Source of the DNA: Terribium retamae
GTDB taxonomy: Bacteria > Pseudomonadota > Alphaproteobacteria > Rhizobiales > Rhizobiaceae
Assembly: GCF_022347545.1 (NCBI RefSeq)
Contig: NZ_JAKREW010000001.1
Location: 1-64,000, forward strand
Reading direction: 5' to 3'
DNA: 64,000 nucleotides
Shown here: positions 7,541-16,740 of the stretch, piece by piece
How positions within the stretch are numbered: the stretch's first letter is position 1
How the letters are laid out: the number at the start of each line of letters is the position of its first letter
Made by a program: the position numbers and the translations under genes
Notes under the pieces: model-generated
Database searches by the model: none
What the model saw: only the letters and a program-made list of their open reading frames with translations
What the model was told of the DNA's origin: nothing

Positions 7541-8443
7541 TCATATCGTTGTCGGAAATGGCAACGATGGTCGAGAGCACAAGCTGCTTAACTCTCTCTC
7601 TATATTGCGATCATTGAGCGCGTTTCCATTATCCTCCGGTAGTTTTGCCTCGAAAATCAGGAACGCCTGTTCTCGCCGCCGTGCGGGAGTCGCAGCTATC
7701 CATTTCCCTGCCGTCAATTCGTCTCGGACTGAGATCGCTAACTTCTGGACGATGCCGAGGATAATCTCCGAAGGTAGTCCCAATTCAATTGCAAGGAAGT
7801 TTGCATATTCCTTCGGCACCCACGCTGACATAAACGGTTCGTGCGGTACGGGGGCTGTTCCGTAGTGCTCGCGCAGCTCTTCCAAGTGTGGCAATCTCGG
7901 GGTGGCCTGCTCCCGGATTTGAGTGATGATCTCTTCTGAAACCGGCTCTCCGGATCTGAGACCGTGCTCTTCCACAAGCTGATCGGTCCGTAAGGCCCAT
8001 ATGGCTGACCCGTGGCGTCGTGGAACTCTTTGAACAGAGCAGGATGGATGCTTTTTCGACGCTGAAGTTTGACAGCGCCTCCAATGCGGCAGTCTCTCGC
8101 TTATTGAGTGGCTTGCTTGAAACGTGATCTTTGAAAGTGTTCCATTCCCAGAGGTATCCCTCCGTCAGGGCTTTCCTGGAATTCGGATCCATCTTGGCAA
8201 ACGCTGCGGCGTAGTAGTCGACAGTCTTAGGCTCCTTTTTCGGTTTTTTGTCTCCAGACGCCGGCCGTCTCTGCGCTGGAGATATTGCTGCAGGTTGTCG
8301 AATGCGTTCTCGCCAGCGGGCTCCGATGATGGAGAAACAACGACCGTCCCGTCAGGCTCCAAACGCACAGACACTCCGAACTCTTTTGCCACCTTCGCAG
8401 CCGCTCGCATTTGCGCTGGCGTAAAGTTCAAATGACCGGTCAT
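7541..8443 (-). pseudogene. Broken island/phage gene with at least three frameshifts
   Basis: Three minus-strand frames read on from one another. The first starts at ATG 8443 (TPAQMRAAAKVAKEFGVSV, then LEPDGTVVVSPS), the style of small proteins encoded near rhizobial integrases. It loses frame in A-rich runs near 8230, where the next frame gives KPKTVDYYAAAFAKMDPNSR and KALTEGYLWEWN. Around 8040 a third frame gives LFKEFHDATGQPYGPYGPIS, and from 7978 the frame SEEIITQIREQATPRLPHLE runs to a TGA near 7541. Amino-acid quality stays protein-like throughout, so this is a recently broken gene or gene pair. I see no recombinase motif and assign no function. Confidence 0.55.
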
Positions 8444-8604
8444 CTGCAAGTAACTCCGCCAAGGCACACCTCGGACGCAAGGAAACGATGCCAAATCAGC
8501 TACATATCGCCACATCTAGCAAAGGCGCCAAGGTGGATTATGAGGTGGATAGGAAACCGGGAATCGGCCTATCGTATTGAAACCATTAGATATTTCTTGG
8601 GAAA

Positions 8605-8689
8605 TGGTGCGGATGAAGGGACTCGAACCCCCACGCCTTTCGGCACCGGAACCTAAATCCGGGGCGTCTACCAGTTCCGCCACATCCGC
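8605..8689 (-). tRNA. tRNA-Leu(UAG)
   Basis: The minus strand folds as a class II tRNA: acceptor GCGGATG pairing with CATCCGC, a D arm, anticodon stem CCGGA/TCCGG around the loop TTTAGGT (anticodon TAG, reading CUA/CUN), a long variable arm (GCCGAAAGGC) and T arm GGGGGTTCGAGTCCC, with CCA encoded. Its 3' end faces the prophage remnant. Confidence 0.97.
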
Positions 8690-9029
8690 ATAATGGGCCA
8701 AATCCCACGTAGCCATCATTCTGTCAATGTCGCTGGTCAAGACACAGCCTGTTGCCGGGCGCGAAGATAGTTGAAAATCGGCCTCGCCTGTGACAAAAGG
8801 CGTGTCGAATGTGACGGGATGCGACGATCCGCTTCTGCTAAAATGTGATATGAAGTCGGAAAAACAAAGACTTAATCACATTTTGGGGCGTCGTTGGGGG
8901 AATTGAGCCGCCGAAGCGGTCAAGGCTCCAGCTTCCGTACCCAAAGCCACTCCCGGCAAGACTATTCCGGCAGGCTGCGAACGGCAGGTCCGTTAGCCAG
9001 TCTCATTGGTGAAGATAAAAGGTTTGATG
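8690..9029. other. Intergenic region between tRNA-Leu and tig
   Basis: This 340-base region carries the outward promoters of the minus-strand tRNA and plus-strand tig. The only promoter-like element on the plus strand is TAAAAT at 8839-8844 without a clear -35. An AAAGG at 9018-9022 is the ribosome-binding site for tig. No gene is visible. Confidence 0.5.
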
Positions 9030-10496
9030 ATGCAGGTCACCGAAACGCTCAATTCCGGCCTCAAGCGCGAGATCAAGGTCGTCGTGCCCGCCGGCGACAT
9101 GGAGGCCAAGCTTCTGGCCCGGCTGTCGGATGCCAAGGACAAGGTCCGCATCAACGGCTTCCGTCCGGGCAAGGTTCCTGTCCAGCATCTGCGCAAGGTC
9201 TATGGCAAGTCCTTCATGGCCGAGGTGGTCAACGAGATCCTGAACGAGTCGCGCACCATCATCACCGGCCGCGGCGAAAAGGCAGCCATGCAGCCCGAGG
9301 TCATCATGACCGAGGACGAGAAGGAAGCCGAGAAAATCCTGGCTGGCGGTAGCGATTTCGAGTTCAAGCTGAACTACGAGGTCATCCCCGCCATCGAGAT
9401 CAAGGATTTCTCCGACATCAAGGTGACGCGCCCGGTCTATGACGTGCCGGAATCGGAGATCGACGAACAGGTCCAGCGCGTTGCAGAGTCGTCGCGTTCC
9501 TACGAGACCAAATCGGGCAAGGCAGCCGAAGGCGACCGCGTCACCATCGACTATGTCGGCAAGATCGACGGCGAGGCTTTCGCCGGCGGTTCCGGTACGG
9601 ATCAGCCTCTGGTCCTGGGCTCCAAGGAGTTCATCCCCGGCTTCGAGGATCAGCTGATCGGCACCAAGGCCGGCGATGATAAACTCGTCACCGTGACCTT
9701 CCCGGAAAATTATCAGGCGCCGCACCTGGCCGGCAAGGAAGCGACTTTCGACGTCACCGTCAAGGAAGTTGCTGCCCCCGGCAAGCTCGAGGTGAACGAC
9801 GAAACCGCCAAGAACCTCGGCCTGGAATCGCTCGAGCGCCTGCGCGAGGTCGTGAAAGGTCAGATCGAGAGCCAGTTCGGTTCGATGACGCGCCAGAAGG
9901 TAAAGCGCCAGCTGCTTGACCAGCTCGACGCTTCCTATTCCTTCGAAGCGCCGTCCAAGCTCGTCGAGGCTGAGTTCACCAACATCTGGAACCAGGTCAA
10001 CCGTGACCTCGAAGCTGCCGGCCGCACCTTCGCCGATGAAGAAACGACCGAGGAAGAGGCCCGCGCCGAATACACCCGCCTTGCCGAGCGTCGCGTTCGT
10101 CTCGGCCTGGTGCTCGCCGAAATCGGCGAGAAGGCAGGCATCACTGTTTCCGACGATGAGCTGCAGCGCGGTTTGTTCGAACAAATCCGCCGCTTCCCGG
10201 GCAATCAGCAGCAGGAAGTTTACGAGTTCTACCGTTCCAACCCGGATGCACTGAACACGCTGCGTGCGCCGATGTTCGAGGAAAAGGTCGTCGACCATCT
10301 GCTCGGCCAGATCTCCGTCACCGACAAGAAGGTGAGCAAGGAAGAACTGATGGCTGAGGACGAGGAAAGCGAGACCAAGGCCAAGCCTGCGAAGAAGGCC
10401 GCTGCCAAGAAGACGGAAAAAGCCGAAGAGGCTGGTGCAGAAGAGCCGAAGAAAAAGGCTGCGCCGAAGAAGAAAGCACCCAAGGACGCGGAATAA
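9030..10496 (+). CDS. tig: Trigger factor (ribosome-associated chaperone and prolyl isomerase)
   Basis: A 488-residue protein. The N-terminal ribosome-binding signature GFRPGKVP is at residues 43-50; an FKBP-type isomerase domain follows ([26 protein letters not shown]), then the helical C-terminal chaperone domain. It binds L23 at the exit tunnel and shields nascent chains. The final 50 residues are a Lys/Ala/Glu tail ([14 protein letters not shown] and similar), common in rhizobial homologues. ATG 9030 is preferred over ATG 9027 because of AAAGG spacing and the conserved MQVTETL start. A strong terminator follows, so it is monocistronic. Confidence 0.97.
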   Translation: MQVTETLNSGLKREIKVVVPAGDMEAKLLARLSDAKDKVRINGFRPGKVPVQHLRKVYGKSFMAEVVNEILNESRTIITGRGEKAAMQPEVIMTEDEKEAEKILAGGSDFEFKLNYEVIPAIEIKDFSDIKVTRPVYDVPESEIDEQVQRVAESSRSYETKSGKAAEGDRVTIDYVGKIDGEAFAGGSGTDQPLVLGSKEFIPGFEDQLIGTKAGDDKLVTVTFPENYQAPHLAGKEATFDVTVKEVAAPGKLEVNDETAKNLGLESLERLREVVKGQIESQFGSMTRQKVKRQLLDQLDASYSFEAPSKLVEAEFTNIWNQVNRDLEAAGRTFADEETTEEEARAEYTRLAERRVRLGLVLAEIGEKAGITVSDDELQRGLFEQIRRFPGNQQQEVYEFYRSNPDALNTLRAPMFEEKVVDHLLGQISVTDKKVSKEELMAEDEESETKAKPAKKAAAKKTEKAEEAGAEEPKKKAAPKKKAPKDAE

Positions 10497-10516
10497 AGCG
10501 TCACAGGTTAAGGAAC

Positions 10517-10541
10517 AAAGGCCGCCGCGAGGCGGCCTTTT
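10517..10541 (+). terminator. Terminator of tig
   Basis: GGCCGCC (10520-10526), loop GCGA, GGCGGCC (10531-10537), flanked by AAA and a T-rich run TTTTTTCTTTT. Confidence 0.92.
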
Positions 10542-10743
10542 TCTTTTGATCCATCCGATTGACGGTCTCTGTCGCGATATGTCTGCTGATCGGACAACTG
10601 GTCTGCGGTTGTTGTTTTTCCGGCTAGTCTGTCATTCCAGACTACTGGTAGTTGTCCAGCTTGCCACTAAATCACCACTAATCACTTGGTAAGCTGCCGC
10701 AGCGTAGTTTGCAGTCAGTCGCGCTGTTTTCGCGGAGGGCAAA

Positions 10744-11268
10744 TTGGCAAGGTCGGTCGAAGGACTTCGTCCGTTAGTGGGCGTGGTGCTGCTGGCGTTT
10801 GGCTGCAACTCGGCGCAGGCGGACGATGCTGTGGACCGCTGGCGGTTCGGCTCCACCCCAGACGGCTCTATCACCGCCTCTGTGTCCGCGGACAGCATCC
10901 TGGCCATCGGCAGTGGCGCGCTTGGATACCGTCCCGTCCTTACTATCGCCTGCCGTCCGGACGGTGAGCCGCAATGGAGCGAGTGGCTGCAGCTGAACGA
11001 CGGTGTTGCCGTGGCGGACACCATAACCGTCGCGGTGTCGGTCGACCGCGGCGAAAACGTCAAGGAAGACTGGTCGGTGTCCAATGGTTCGCGAACATTG
11101 ATAAGACCCGGCACCGATGCGGTCAGCAGGCTTGCATCGGCCAAGCATCTCAGACTTTCATGGCGCTTTGGCGTCATCACCGGCCGGGCAAACGCCGATT
11201 TCTTCCTCGCCGGTGCGGCGGCCGCCATCGATCGGCTGGCAGCTGAATGCAAAATTGCTACGCCCTGA
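10744..11268 (+). CDS. Secreted VasI-like protein of unknown function
   Basis: A 174-residue protein with a signal peptide (GVVLLAFGCNSAQA). The mature part shows the layout of VasI-type T6SS-associated proteins: an N-terminal W(R)F segment, RPVLTIACRPDGEPQWSEWL, a beta-rich middle and a final segment with IDRLAAECK. TTG at 10744 is the start because GGAGG (10734-10738) lies five bases before it. No type VI genes are near, so a secretion-system role is doubtful. The gene stands alone between tig and radC. Confidence 0.6.
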   Translation: MARSVEGLRPLVGVVLLAFGCNSAQADDAVDRWRFGSTPDGSITASVSADSILAIGSGALGYRPVLTIACRPDGEPQWSEWLQLNDGVAVADTITVAVSVDRGENVKEDWSVSNGSRTLIRPGTDAVSRLASAKHLRLSWRFGVITGRANADFFLAGAAAAIDRLAAECKIATP

Positions 11269-11284
11269 CGTGGACCCGGCAGGT

Positions 11285-12037
11285 CTAGATCAGCAATAGT
11301 CCCTTCATCGAGGCATGGCCTCGCTTGCCGATGACGATATGGTCGTGTACCGCGACCCCCAGCCGCTTGCCCGCCTCGATGATCTCCTTGGTCATTTCGA
11401 TGTCCGCGCGGGACGGGGTGGGGTCTCCCGATGGATGATTGTGCACCAGGATTATCGCAGTGGCCGAAAGCTCCAACGCCCGTTTCATCACTTCGCGAGG
11501 GTAGACGGGGGTGTGGTCGACCGTGCCGGTCTGTTGAACCTCGTCGGCTATCAGCATGTTTTTCTTGTCGAGGAAAAGGATGCGGAACTGCTCACGGGCT
11601 TCGAACGCCATGGCTGCGCGGCAATAGTCCAGCAGTTGCTGCCAGGAAGACAAGGATTCGCGGCCGGTCACTTCGCTGCGCAGCGAGCGATGGGTGACAG
11701 CCGCGATTACCTTGAGATCCAGGGCAACGGTGGGACCGATACCCTTGACCTCTTGCAGCAGCGATACCGGCGCGCCCAGAACCTCGGCCAGCGTGCCGAA
11801 ACGCGCAAGCAGTGCCTTTGCTATGGGCTTGGTATCCGTGCGTGGAATGAGACGGAAGAGCAAAAGCTCCAGCAACTCATAGTCAGGCAGGGCGCTGTGC
11901 CCCGCGCTCGCGAACCGCTCGCGCAATCTCTCGCGGTGGCCGAGATAATGCGGCTTGTCGTCGGCGGTTTTTGGCTTGTCGGGCAGCAGCATCGGCTGTT
12001 CCGCCAGGAACCGGCGCTCGTCTTCTGCTTTGCCCAT
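11285..12037 (-). CDS. radC: RadC/YicR family JAMM-domain protein
   Basis: A 250-residue protein. N-terminal helix-hairpin-helix-like part ([36 protein letters not shown]) precedes the JAMM metalloprotease fold with the metal motif [18 protein letters not shown]. Despite its name the family is not established as a repair protein and its biochemical activity is unknown. It lies downstream of map on the same strand, an order common in rhizobia. Confidence 0.95.
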   Translation of the reverse strand: MGKAEDERRFLAEQPMLLPDKPKTADDKPHYLGHRERLRERFASAGHSALPDYELLELLLFRLIPRTDTKPIAKALLARFGTLAEVLGAPVSLLQEVKGIGPTVALDLKVIAAVTHRSLRSEVTGRESLSSWQQLLDYCRAAMAFEAREQFRILFLDKKNMLIADEVQQTGTVDHTPVYPREVMKRALELSATAIILVHNHPSGDPTPSRADIEMTKEIIEAGKRLGVAVHDHIVIGKRGHASMKGLLLI

Positions 12038-12111
12038 CTAGCCCCCGCTTCGAGCTGCCATGCCTTCCGGCTCACTGGAGTTTAGTGGGAGTTATCGGGT
12101 CGGGATAGAGG

Positions 12112-12942
12112 CTACAGCGGCGGGAGGCCCGGCCTGTCGAAGCCCTTCGGCGACAGCGTGAAGATCTCGCAGCCGGTTTCGGTGACGCCGATCGTGTGCT
12201 CATACTGAGCCGAAAGCGAACGGTCCCGGGTTACCGCGGTCCAGCCGTCTGAAAGAACCTTCACATGCGGCCGGCCGAGATTGATCATCGGCTCCACAGT
12301 GAAGATCATGCCTGGCCGCATTTCCACACCCTCATTGGCATGGCCGTAATGCAGGATGTTCGGGGCGTCGTGGAATAGCCGGCCGACGCCATGACCGCAG
12401 AAGTCGCGCACGACGGAGCAACGTTCGCCTTCGGCATAGACCTGAATGGCCTGACCGATAGCTCCGGTACGGACGCCGGGGCGAATGACGGCGAGGCCTC
12501 GCATCAGGCATTCGTGCGTCACTTCCATCAGCCGTTCCGCCGCGCGCTTGACGCTCCCCACTGGATACATGCGGCTGGAATCGCCGTGCCAGCCATCCAG
12601 GATGTAGGTGACGTCGATGTTGACGATATCCCCATCGCGCAATGGCTTGTCGTCGGGAATGCCGTGGCAAACGACATGGTTGATCGACGTGCAGGACGAT
12701 TTCGTATAGCCGCGGTAATTGAGCGTGGCCGGCAGCGCACCGTGATCCATGCCGAACTCGAATACAAAGCGATCGATCGTGTTCGTGGTGACACCGGGTT
12801 TTACGATGTCGACCAGTTCATCCAGGCATTGCGCGGTCAGTAGGCAGGCTTTGCGCATGCCGGCAAAGCTCTCCTCGTTATAGAGCCTGATTTGGCCGGT
12901 GTTGCGCAGCGGGGCCGTTTCAGCGTCGAGATAGGTAACCAT
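12112..12942 (-). CDS. map: Methionine aminopeptidase, type I
   Basis: Removes the initiator Met from nascent proteins using a dinuclear metal centre. The metal ligands are visible: Asp in VNIDVTYILDGWHGDSS, His in CGHGVGRLFH, Glu in FTVEPMINLG and Glu in QYEHTIGV. The substrate His is in INHVVCHGIPDD. The start is taken as ATG 12942 (MVTYLDAETAPLRNTGQI), the usual N-terminus of rhizobial homologues; the frame extends to a GTG at 12987. radC follows 75 bases downstream. Confidence 0.95.
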   Translation of the reverse strand: MVTYLDAETAPLRNTGQIRLYNEESFAGMRKACLLTAQCLDELVDIVKPGVTTNTIDRFVFEFGMDHGALPATLNYRGYTKSSCTSINHVVCHGIPDDKPLRDGDIVNIDVTYILDGWHGDSSRMYPVGSVKRAAERLMEVTHECLMRGLAVIRPGVRTGAIGQAIQVYAEGERCSVVRDFCGHGVGRLFHDAPNILHYGHANEGVEMRPGMIFTVEPMINLGRPHVKVLSDGWTAVTRDRSLSAQYEHTIGVTETGCEIFTLSPKGFDRPGLPPL

Positions 12943-13100
12943 GAACATCCGGAAGCGGTTCGTTTCGAGCAGGTTATCATGTGACACCGATGGTGTCGTT
13001 CTTCAACCTCTGCATTGCGTTGGGTGCAAGACAGGTGGGAGTGACCATGTTAGATGCCGATAGACGGCGAGATAAGGTCATCTAGACGGGACGGCATTCC

Positions 13101-14615
13101 GTGTCGGGTTTCTTCAGGCAATTGCTCGGCTGGTCGGGCTGGCGCGCTTCTCCCGCGCAATGGCAGATCAATATGTTGGAGAGCTGGGCCAGATATTGGC
13201 CCTTGTTCGTGCTCGGTGCCGGGATTCTCCTTTACTTCCCGTATCTGGGGCTGCGTCCGCTGCGTTTCGAGGAAGGCAGACGTGCCCTGCAGGTGATGGA
13301 GATGCTGGACGGCGGCGCATGGTGGCATCTCAAATTTATCGGTACGCCCTACGTCAACAAGCCGCCGTTCACACCGTGGCTGATGGCGGCCGTCGCTTCT
13401 GCGCGTGGCGTCCTGGACGAAGTGTCGATACGGTTGCCGGGTGTGATTGCCGCATTGGTTGGTGCACTCTCCGCTGGTGTAGCGGCCCTTCTTCTTGCTC
13501 CGCGCGACCGAAAGGTGGCCGCTCTGACGGCGGGCCTGGCATTCCTCTGCTCGGTGCAAATCCTGCTGAAAGCGCGCATCGGTGAGACCGATGTGACCGC
13601 GACTGCCTTGTGTGGCATGGCGCTGGCTCTCTGGCTGCATGGCCGTGTACGCCAGCGTTTTGGTCTCGTTCTCTGGGTTGGCATCGCAACACTCCTCGCC
13701 TGCGCGGCGATGACCAAGGGCCCAATTCCGGTCGCGTTCTCTGCGCTGCCGATGATTGCCATGCCGCTCATCGAGCGAAAACCGCGTGACGCTGTCATTG
13801 CGCTTGCTATCATCGTGCTTGCGCATCTGCCGATGCTCGCCTGGGCCTGGTCCAACCGTTCCGATGCAGGTGCTGCGCATTGGGTCAGCGAAATGCGGCT
13901 TGGTGGCGCGGTTGGCGGCAACAATCAGTTGACGCGGCTTCTGCATCTCAGCGATCTGCCCTTTGCGGTCCTCTATCAATTGCCATTCCTGCCAGCAGGA
14001 GTCGCTATGGCCTTCGCCCGTTCCGATTTGCCGCAAGAGCGGCGCTGGATCGTCGACGCCCTGCTTCTCGCCGCCGTGCCGATGGGGGTACTGACCACAA
14101 TCTTGCCGATCGGGCGGACACGCTATTCCATGCCGGCGGCATGGCCGCTCGCCGTCATGGCAGGACTGTGGGTGTCGATGTACTGGCGCCGGCTCTACTT
14201 CGCACATTTCATTATCGGCGCGGGTCTGACCATCGCCGTGGTCATCCAGATTGTACAGATTGTCGTGACCGATGGACGCACAAGCGGTCAGCGTCAGTTG
14301 CGCGCCGATGTCGAAGCCTTTTCCACGGTAATGAAAGGTCTGCCGCCCGGGCCGATCCCGGTGGTCTGGGATCGCGATCATATGAACGAGAACATCCTGG
14401 TTTATGGTCACCGAAAGATGTTCGAACTGCGTCGTGATGAACTTGATTGCCGAGTGCCCGGTGACTATCTGGTCGCTGGAGCTTCGGATGTCGCGGTGAT
14501 GGACGCTTCGCCGTACTGGAAGAAGGTCGAGCCGTTGTCGGATTGGGGCGCGCTTTACAAGCGGCTACCGGAAGCGCCGACGCGAAACTGTAAGCCACGT
14601 TTCGCTCCTGGCTGA
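13101..14615 (+). CDS. ArnT-like / GT39-family membrane glycosyltransferase
   Basis: A 504-residue polytopic membrane protein with the Pmt/ArnT signature early on (LRFEEGRRALQVMEMLDGG, then FIGTPYVNKPPFTPWLMAA), about ten further helices and a soluble C-terminal domain of about 110 residues. Family members move a sugar from a polyprenyl-phosphate donor to lipid A or protein outside the inner membrane. Acceptor and sugar cannot be read from sequence. The GTG start at 13101 is weakly supported; an internal ATG at 13173 (MLESWARYW) is possible. It is divergent from map. Confidence 0.8.
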   Translation: MSGFFRQLLGWSGWRASPAQWQINMLESWARYWPLFVLGAGILLYFPYLGLRPLRFEEGRRALQVMEMLDGGAWWHLKFIGTPYVNKPPFTPWLMAAVASARGVLDEVSIRLPGVIAALVGALSAGVAALLLAPRDRKVAALTAGLAFLCSVQILLKARIGETDVTATALCGMALALWLHGRVRQRFGLVLWVGIATLLACAAMTKGPIPVAFSALPMIAMPLIERKPRDAVIALAIIVLAHLPMLAWAWSNRSDAGAAHWVSEMRLGGAVGGNNQLTRLLHLSDLPFAVLYQLPFLPAGVAMAFARSDLPQERRWIVDALLLAAVPMGVLTTILPIGRTRYSMPAAWPLAVMAGLWVSMYWRRLYFAHFIIGAGLTIAVVIQIVQIVVTDGRTSGQRQLRADVEAFSTVMKGLPPGPIPVVWDRDHMNENILVYGHRKMFELRRDELDCRVPGDYLVAGASDVAVMDASPYWKKVEPLSDWGALYKRLPEAPTRNCKPRFAPG

Positions 14616-14802
14616 CCGACGCTGGACATATCCTCTAATCTGTGCGGAAAGCGCACTCAGGATGGCTGCTGCCAACCTCTGTTGCAAATGTGCAACCAGT
14701 GATCGCGCTGTTGCCACAATTCGCCATAAAAGCCTCAGACAAGGAACTTCCGCCCAGACAAGACGTTCACGCCCGGGTAGAGGCCATTCGAGAGGCGTTG
14801 TC

Positions 14803-15099
14803 ATGCGCGAATTGCAGTTTGCCATACCTGTCCGCATTGTTCCGACTCCAAACCAGCCGGTCGAAGAGATTTATGGCGTCGAACAGGCGATGGACTTCTT
14901 GTCCGAATGGCCGACCGGCAAGCAGGGCAAACTCTACCAAACGGCCTTCAACGCCTGTTTCGGTGCCAGCGTTGGTGTTGCGACAGCTGAAGACGCCTGC
15001 CGTGCCTTCGCGGCGTTCTGCCGTGCCAGCGGCATCATGGCCAAGGACATGATGCGTCCCCGCAAGCGCGGCGATGATCCGGAGATGCTGCCGGTCTAG
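14803..15099 (+). CDS. DUF982 protein
   Basis: A 98-residue protein with the DUF982 pattern: an N-terminal beta strand (FAIPVRIV), VEEIYGVEQAMDFLSEWP, ACFGASVGVATAEDACRAFA and a basic C-terminus. The family is abundant in rhizobia and has no known function. The start is ATG 14803 because upstream codons in the frame lose the family pattern. It is convergent with the ammonia-lyase-like gene, 70 bases away. Confidence 0.85.
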   Translation: MRELQFAIPVRIVPTPNQPVEEIYGVEQAMDFLSEWPTGKQGKLYQTAFNACFGASVGVATAEDACRAFAAFCRASGIMAKDMMRPRKRGDDPEMLPV

Positions 15100-15169
15100 T
15101 AAGGCCAGCTTCTTTACGAAGCCTGGAAATGATTGGACAGGCTGACACATTATCGAGCCCTGCCTGGGT

Positions 15170-16618
15170 CTAAGGCCTGAACGTTTCCGACGTGAAGTGT
15201 TTCGACAGCCGCTCCAGTTCCGGCCCGAGGATTCTGTCCTGCTGCACCGGCGGTACAATGGATCGCACTTCATTGATGAACTGGGTTAGCCGAGGCGGTG
15301 CTTTGCGCTTTGTGGCGTAGAAGGCCTGCGATGCAATGACCGAAAGCGCCGCCAGGCATGCATCGAGATGGCGGCCGGCTTTTTCTTCCTTCGCCCAGGC
15401 GATGAATGCGGTCGCTGCCACGTCATCCTGACCTGCGCCCGCCGATTCCGTGCCCGGAATGAAGGTAGTCTGCGCTGCCAGTTTTGCCTGTTCGAGATAT
15501 CCTGTCGAAGCCATCGGTACATAACCGAGTGCGCCATGCCCGTCGCTGTCGCTCGGATGCCGGTCGACCATCAGCAGGTTGGGTAAGTGTGACACCGCAC
15601 CGTTCAGCATCTTGGACCCGTGACGGTCGCATAGCAGGCAAAGATCGGCCCAGATTGCGGCCAGATCGTCCAGAGCAGGAGCCGCCATGGCATTGTGGTA
15701 GCCGCCGGTACTGATGCAGCGACCGTGGACATGTTGATCGTCCGGCGGAATGAAAACCGGGTTGTCTGAGATGGAACGCAACGAGATCGCCGCCGCGCGC
15801 TCCGCAGTCGCAAGGGCACGATGCGCCTGGCCGAGAACTCGCGGCACGATACGGAAGCTGACGGGTGCCTGGTAGTTGCGCCGTTCGTTCGTTCCACCTT
15901 CGAGAAGAGTGCGTAGGCCATTTAACGCGGCGGCCTCATGCTCGTCGCCCCAGAGCGTCTCAAGCGCTGCGTCATAATGTTCAAGCGGTGCCCGAAACGC
16001 TTCGATCGAAAGGGCAAAGACTTGTTCGGCTCGCTGCAAACGCCTTCTGGCGGCAAGCGCGCTGTCAGCGATCAGAGCAGCTGCACACGGCGAGCCGTTG
16101 ATCAGCGAGCCACGCTCCTTGACTTCGAGATCGAAGCGCGATGTCAGATCGGCGAATAAGGGATAGAGGGCAAGGATTTCTCCGGCGCCTCCCTGACCGG
16201 AAGAGGCAACTGCCGGCATCGACCGTCCGTCGAGCATTGCCGCGACCGCAAGCGCAATCCGGGGAGTGGTTGCCGCATGGCCTTCCACGAAATTCGCGAG
16301 CCGCGCAAATACCATCGCGCGCACGACGCGCTCGGGGTAGGGATCGCCAAAGGATGTTGCGGCGGCGAATGCCTTTATCCGGGCATGGCGCTCGCGCTCC
16401 TCGACTGAAAGACGCGTGTGGGCAAGCTCACCCATGGCCGTCGTCACGCCATAGATGACGACCGACGGGTCTTTTTCGATGAGATTGAGGAAAGCTGCCC
16501 GGCAACGGGCAATCTCGGAAAGAGCAGTTTCGCTGAGCGCGACGTCCTCGTTCTGCCAGGCCACACGCAACACGGTCTCGAGATTGATATCATTCCTGTT
16601 CGTAATGATGACCGTCAT
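15170..16618 (-). CDS. Histidine/aromatic ammonia-lyase-like protein lacking the MIO triad
   Basis: A 482-residue protein with the fold-wide pattern of HAL/PAL enzymes: VIYGVTTAMGELA (catalytic Tyr region), SLINGSPCAAA, VSFRIVPRVLGQA, SISDNPVF, STGGYHNA and GQDDVAATA. These enzymes make their electrophilic MIO cofactor from an internal Ala-Ser-Gly. The aligned segment here is SSGQGGAGEILAL, so Ala145-Gly146-Glu147 replaces Ala-Ser-Gly and MIO should not form. Other active-site segments are also relaxed (GQEDH of true lyases is GQDDV). It may bind an amino acid or catalyse another reaction. ATG 16618 has GAGGAAG upstream. It follows ggt by 122 bases on the same strand and is probably co-transcribed. 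Confidence 0.85.
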   Translation of the reverse strand: MTVIITNRNDINLETVLRVAWQNEDVALSETALSEIARCRAAFLNLIEKDPSVVIYGVTTAMGELAHTRLSVEERERHARIKAFAAATSFGDPYPERVVRAMVFARLANFVEGHAATTPRIALAVAAMLDGRSMPAVASSGQGGAGEILALYPLFADLTSRFDLEVKERGSLINGSPCAAALIADSALAARRRLQRAEQVFALSIEAFRAPLEHYDAALETLWGDEHEAAALNGLRTLLEGGTNERRNYQAPVSFRIVPRVLGQAHRALATAERAAAISLRSISDNPVFIPPDDQHVHGRCISTGGYHNAMAAPALDDLAAIWADLCLLCDRHGSKMLNGAVSHLPNLLMVDRHPSDSDGHGALGYVPMASTGYLEQAKLAAQTTFIPGTESAGAGQDDVAATAFIAWAKEEKAGRHLDACLAALSVIASQAFYATKRKAPPRLTQFINEVRSIVPPVQQDRILGPELERLSKHFTSETFRP

Positions 16619-16740
16619 GAGTGCTTCCTCGCTATCCCCAGGATGGTGACCATACGAGGTGCAACCGTGATTCACCGCTAGTAAAGCGCCCTTTCGGAGT
16701 CCGAGACGTCGTAAGCCTGCGACGGCACATCAACAGGCCC

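Larger units (their letters stand above)
2670..8604. mobile_element. Decayed prophage remnant next to tRNA-Leu
   Basis: Between the GDYXXLXY gene and tRNA-Leu lies about 5.9 kb with phage-type genes, mostly broken: a tail-fibre-like fragment, a DUF6950-like fragment, a truncated tail-tip protein, an endolysin, a small membrane gene, spanin genes and a multiply frameshifted minus-strand gene. Gene density and codon quality are visibly lower than in the flanks, and 4100-5400 is less GC-rich. The remnant abuts the 3' end of tRNA-Leu, a usual integration target, but I found no direct repeat of the tRNA 3' end at the far side and no integrase. The boundaries are approximate. Confidence 0.75.

Noticed and set aside
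8605..8689. attL/attR pair of the prophage at tRNA-Leu
   Set aside because: I searched by eye for a direct copy of the tRNA 3' end near 2600-3000 and 7240-7540 and found none.
9003..10298. Long minus-strand open frame (431 codons) opposite tig
   Set aside because: Trigger factor on the plus strand explains the region; the antisense frame only mirrors GC-rich codon structure and has no family pattern.
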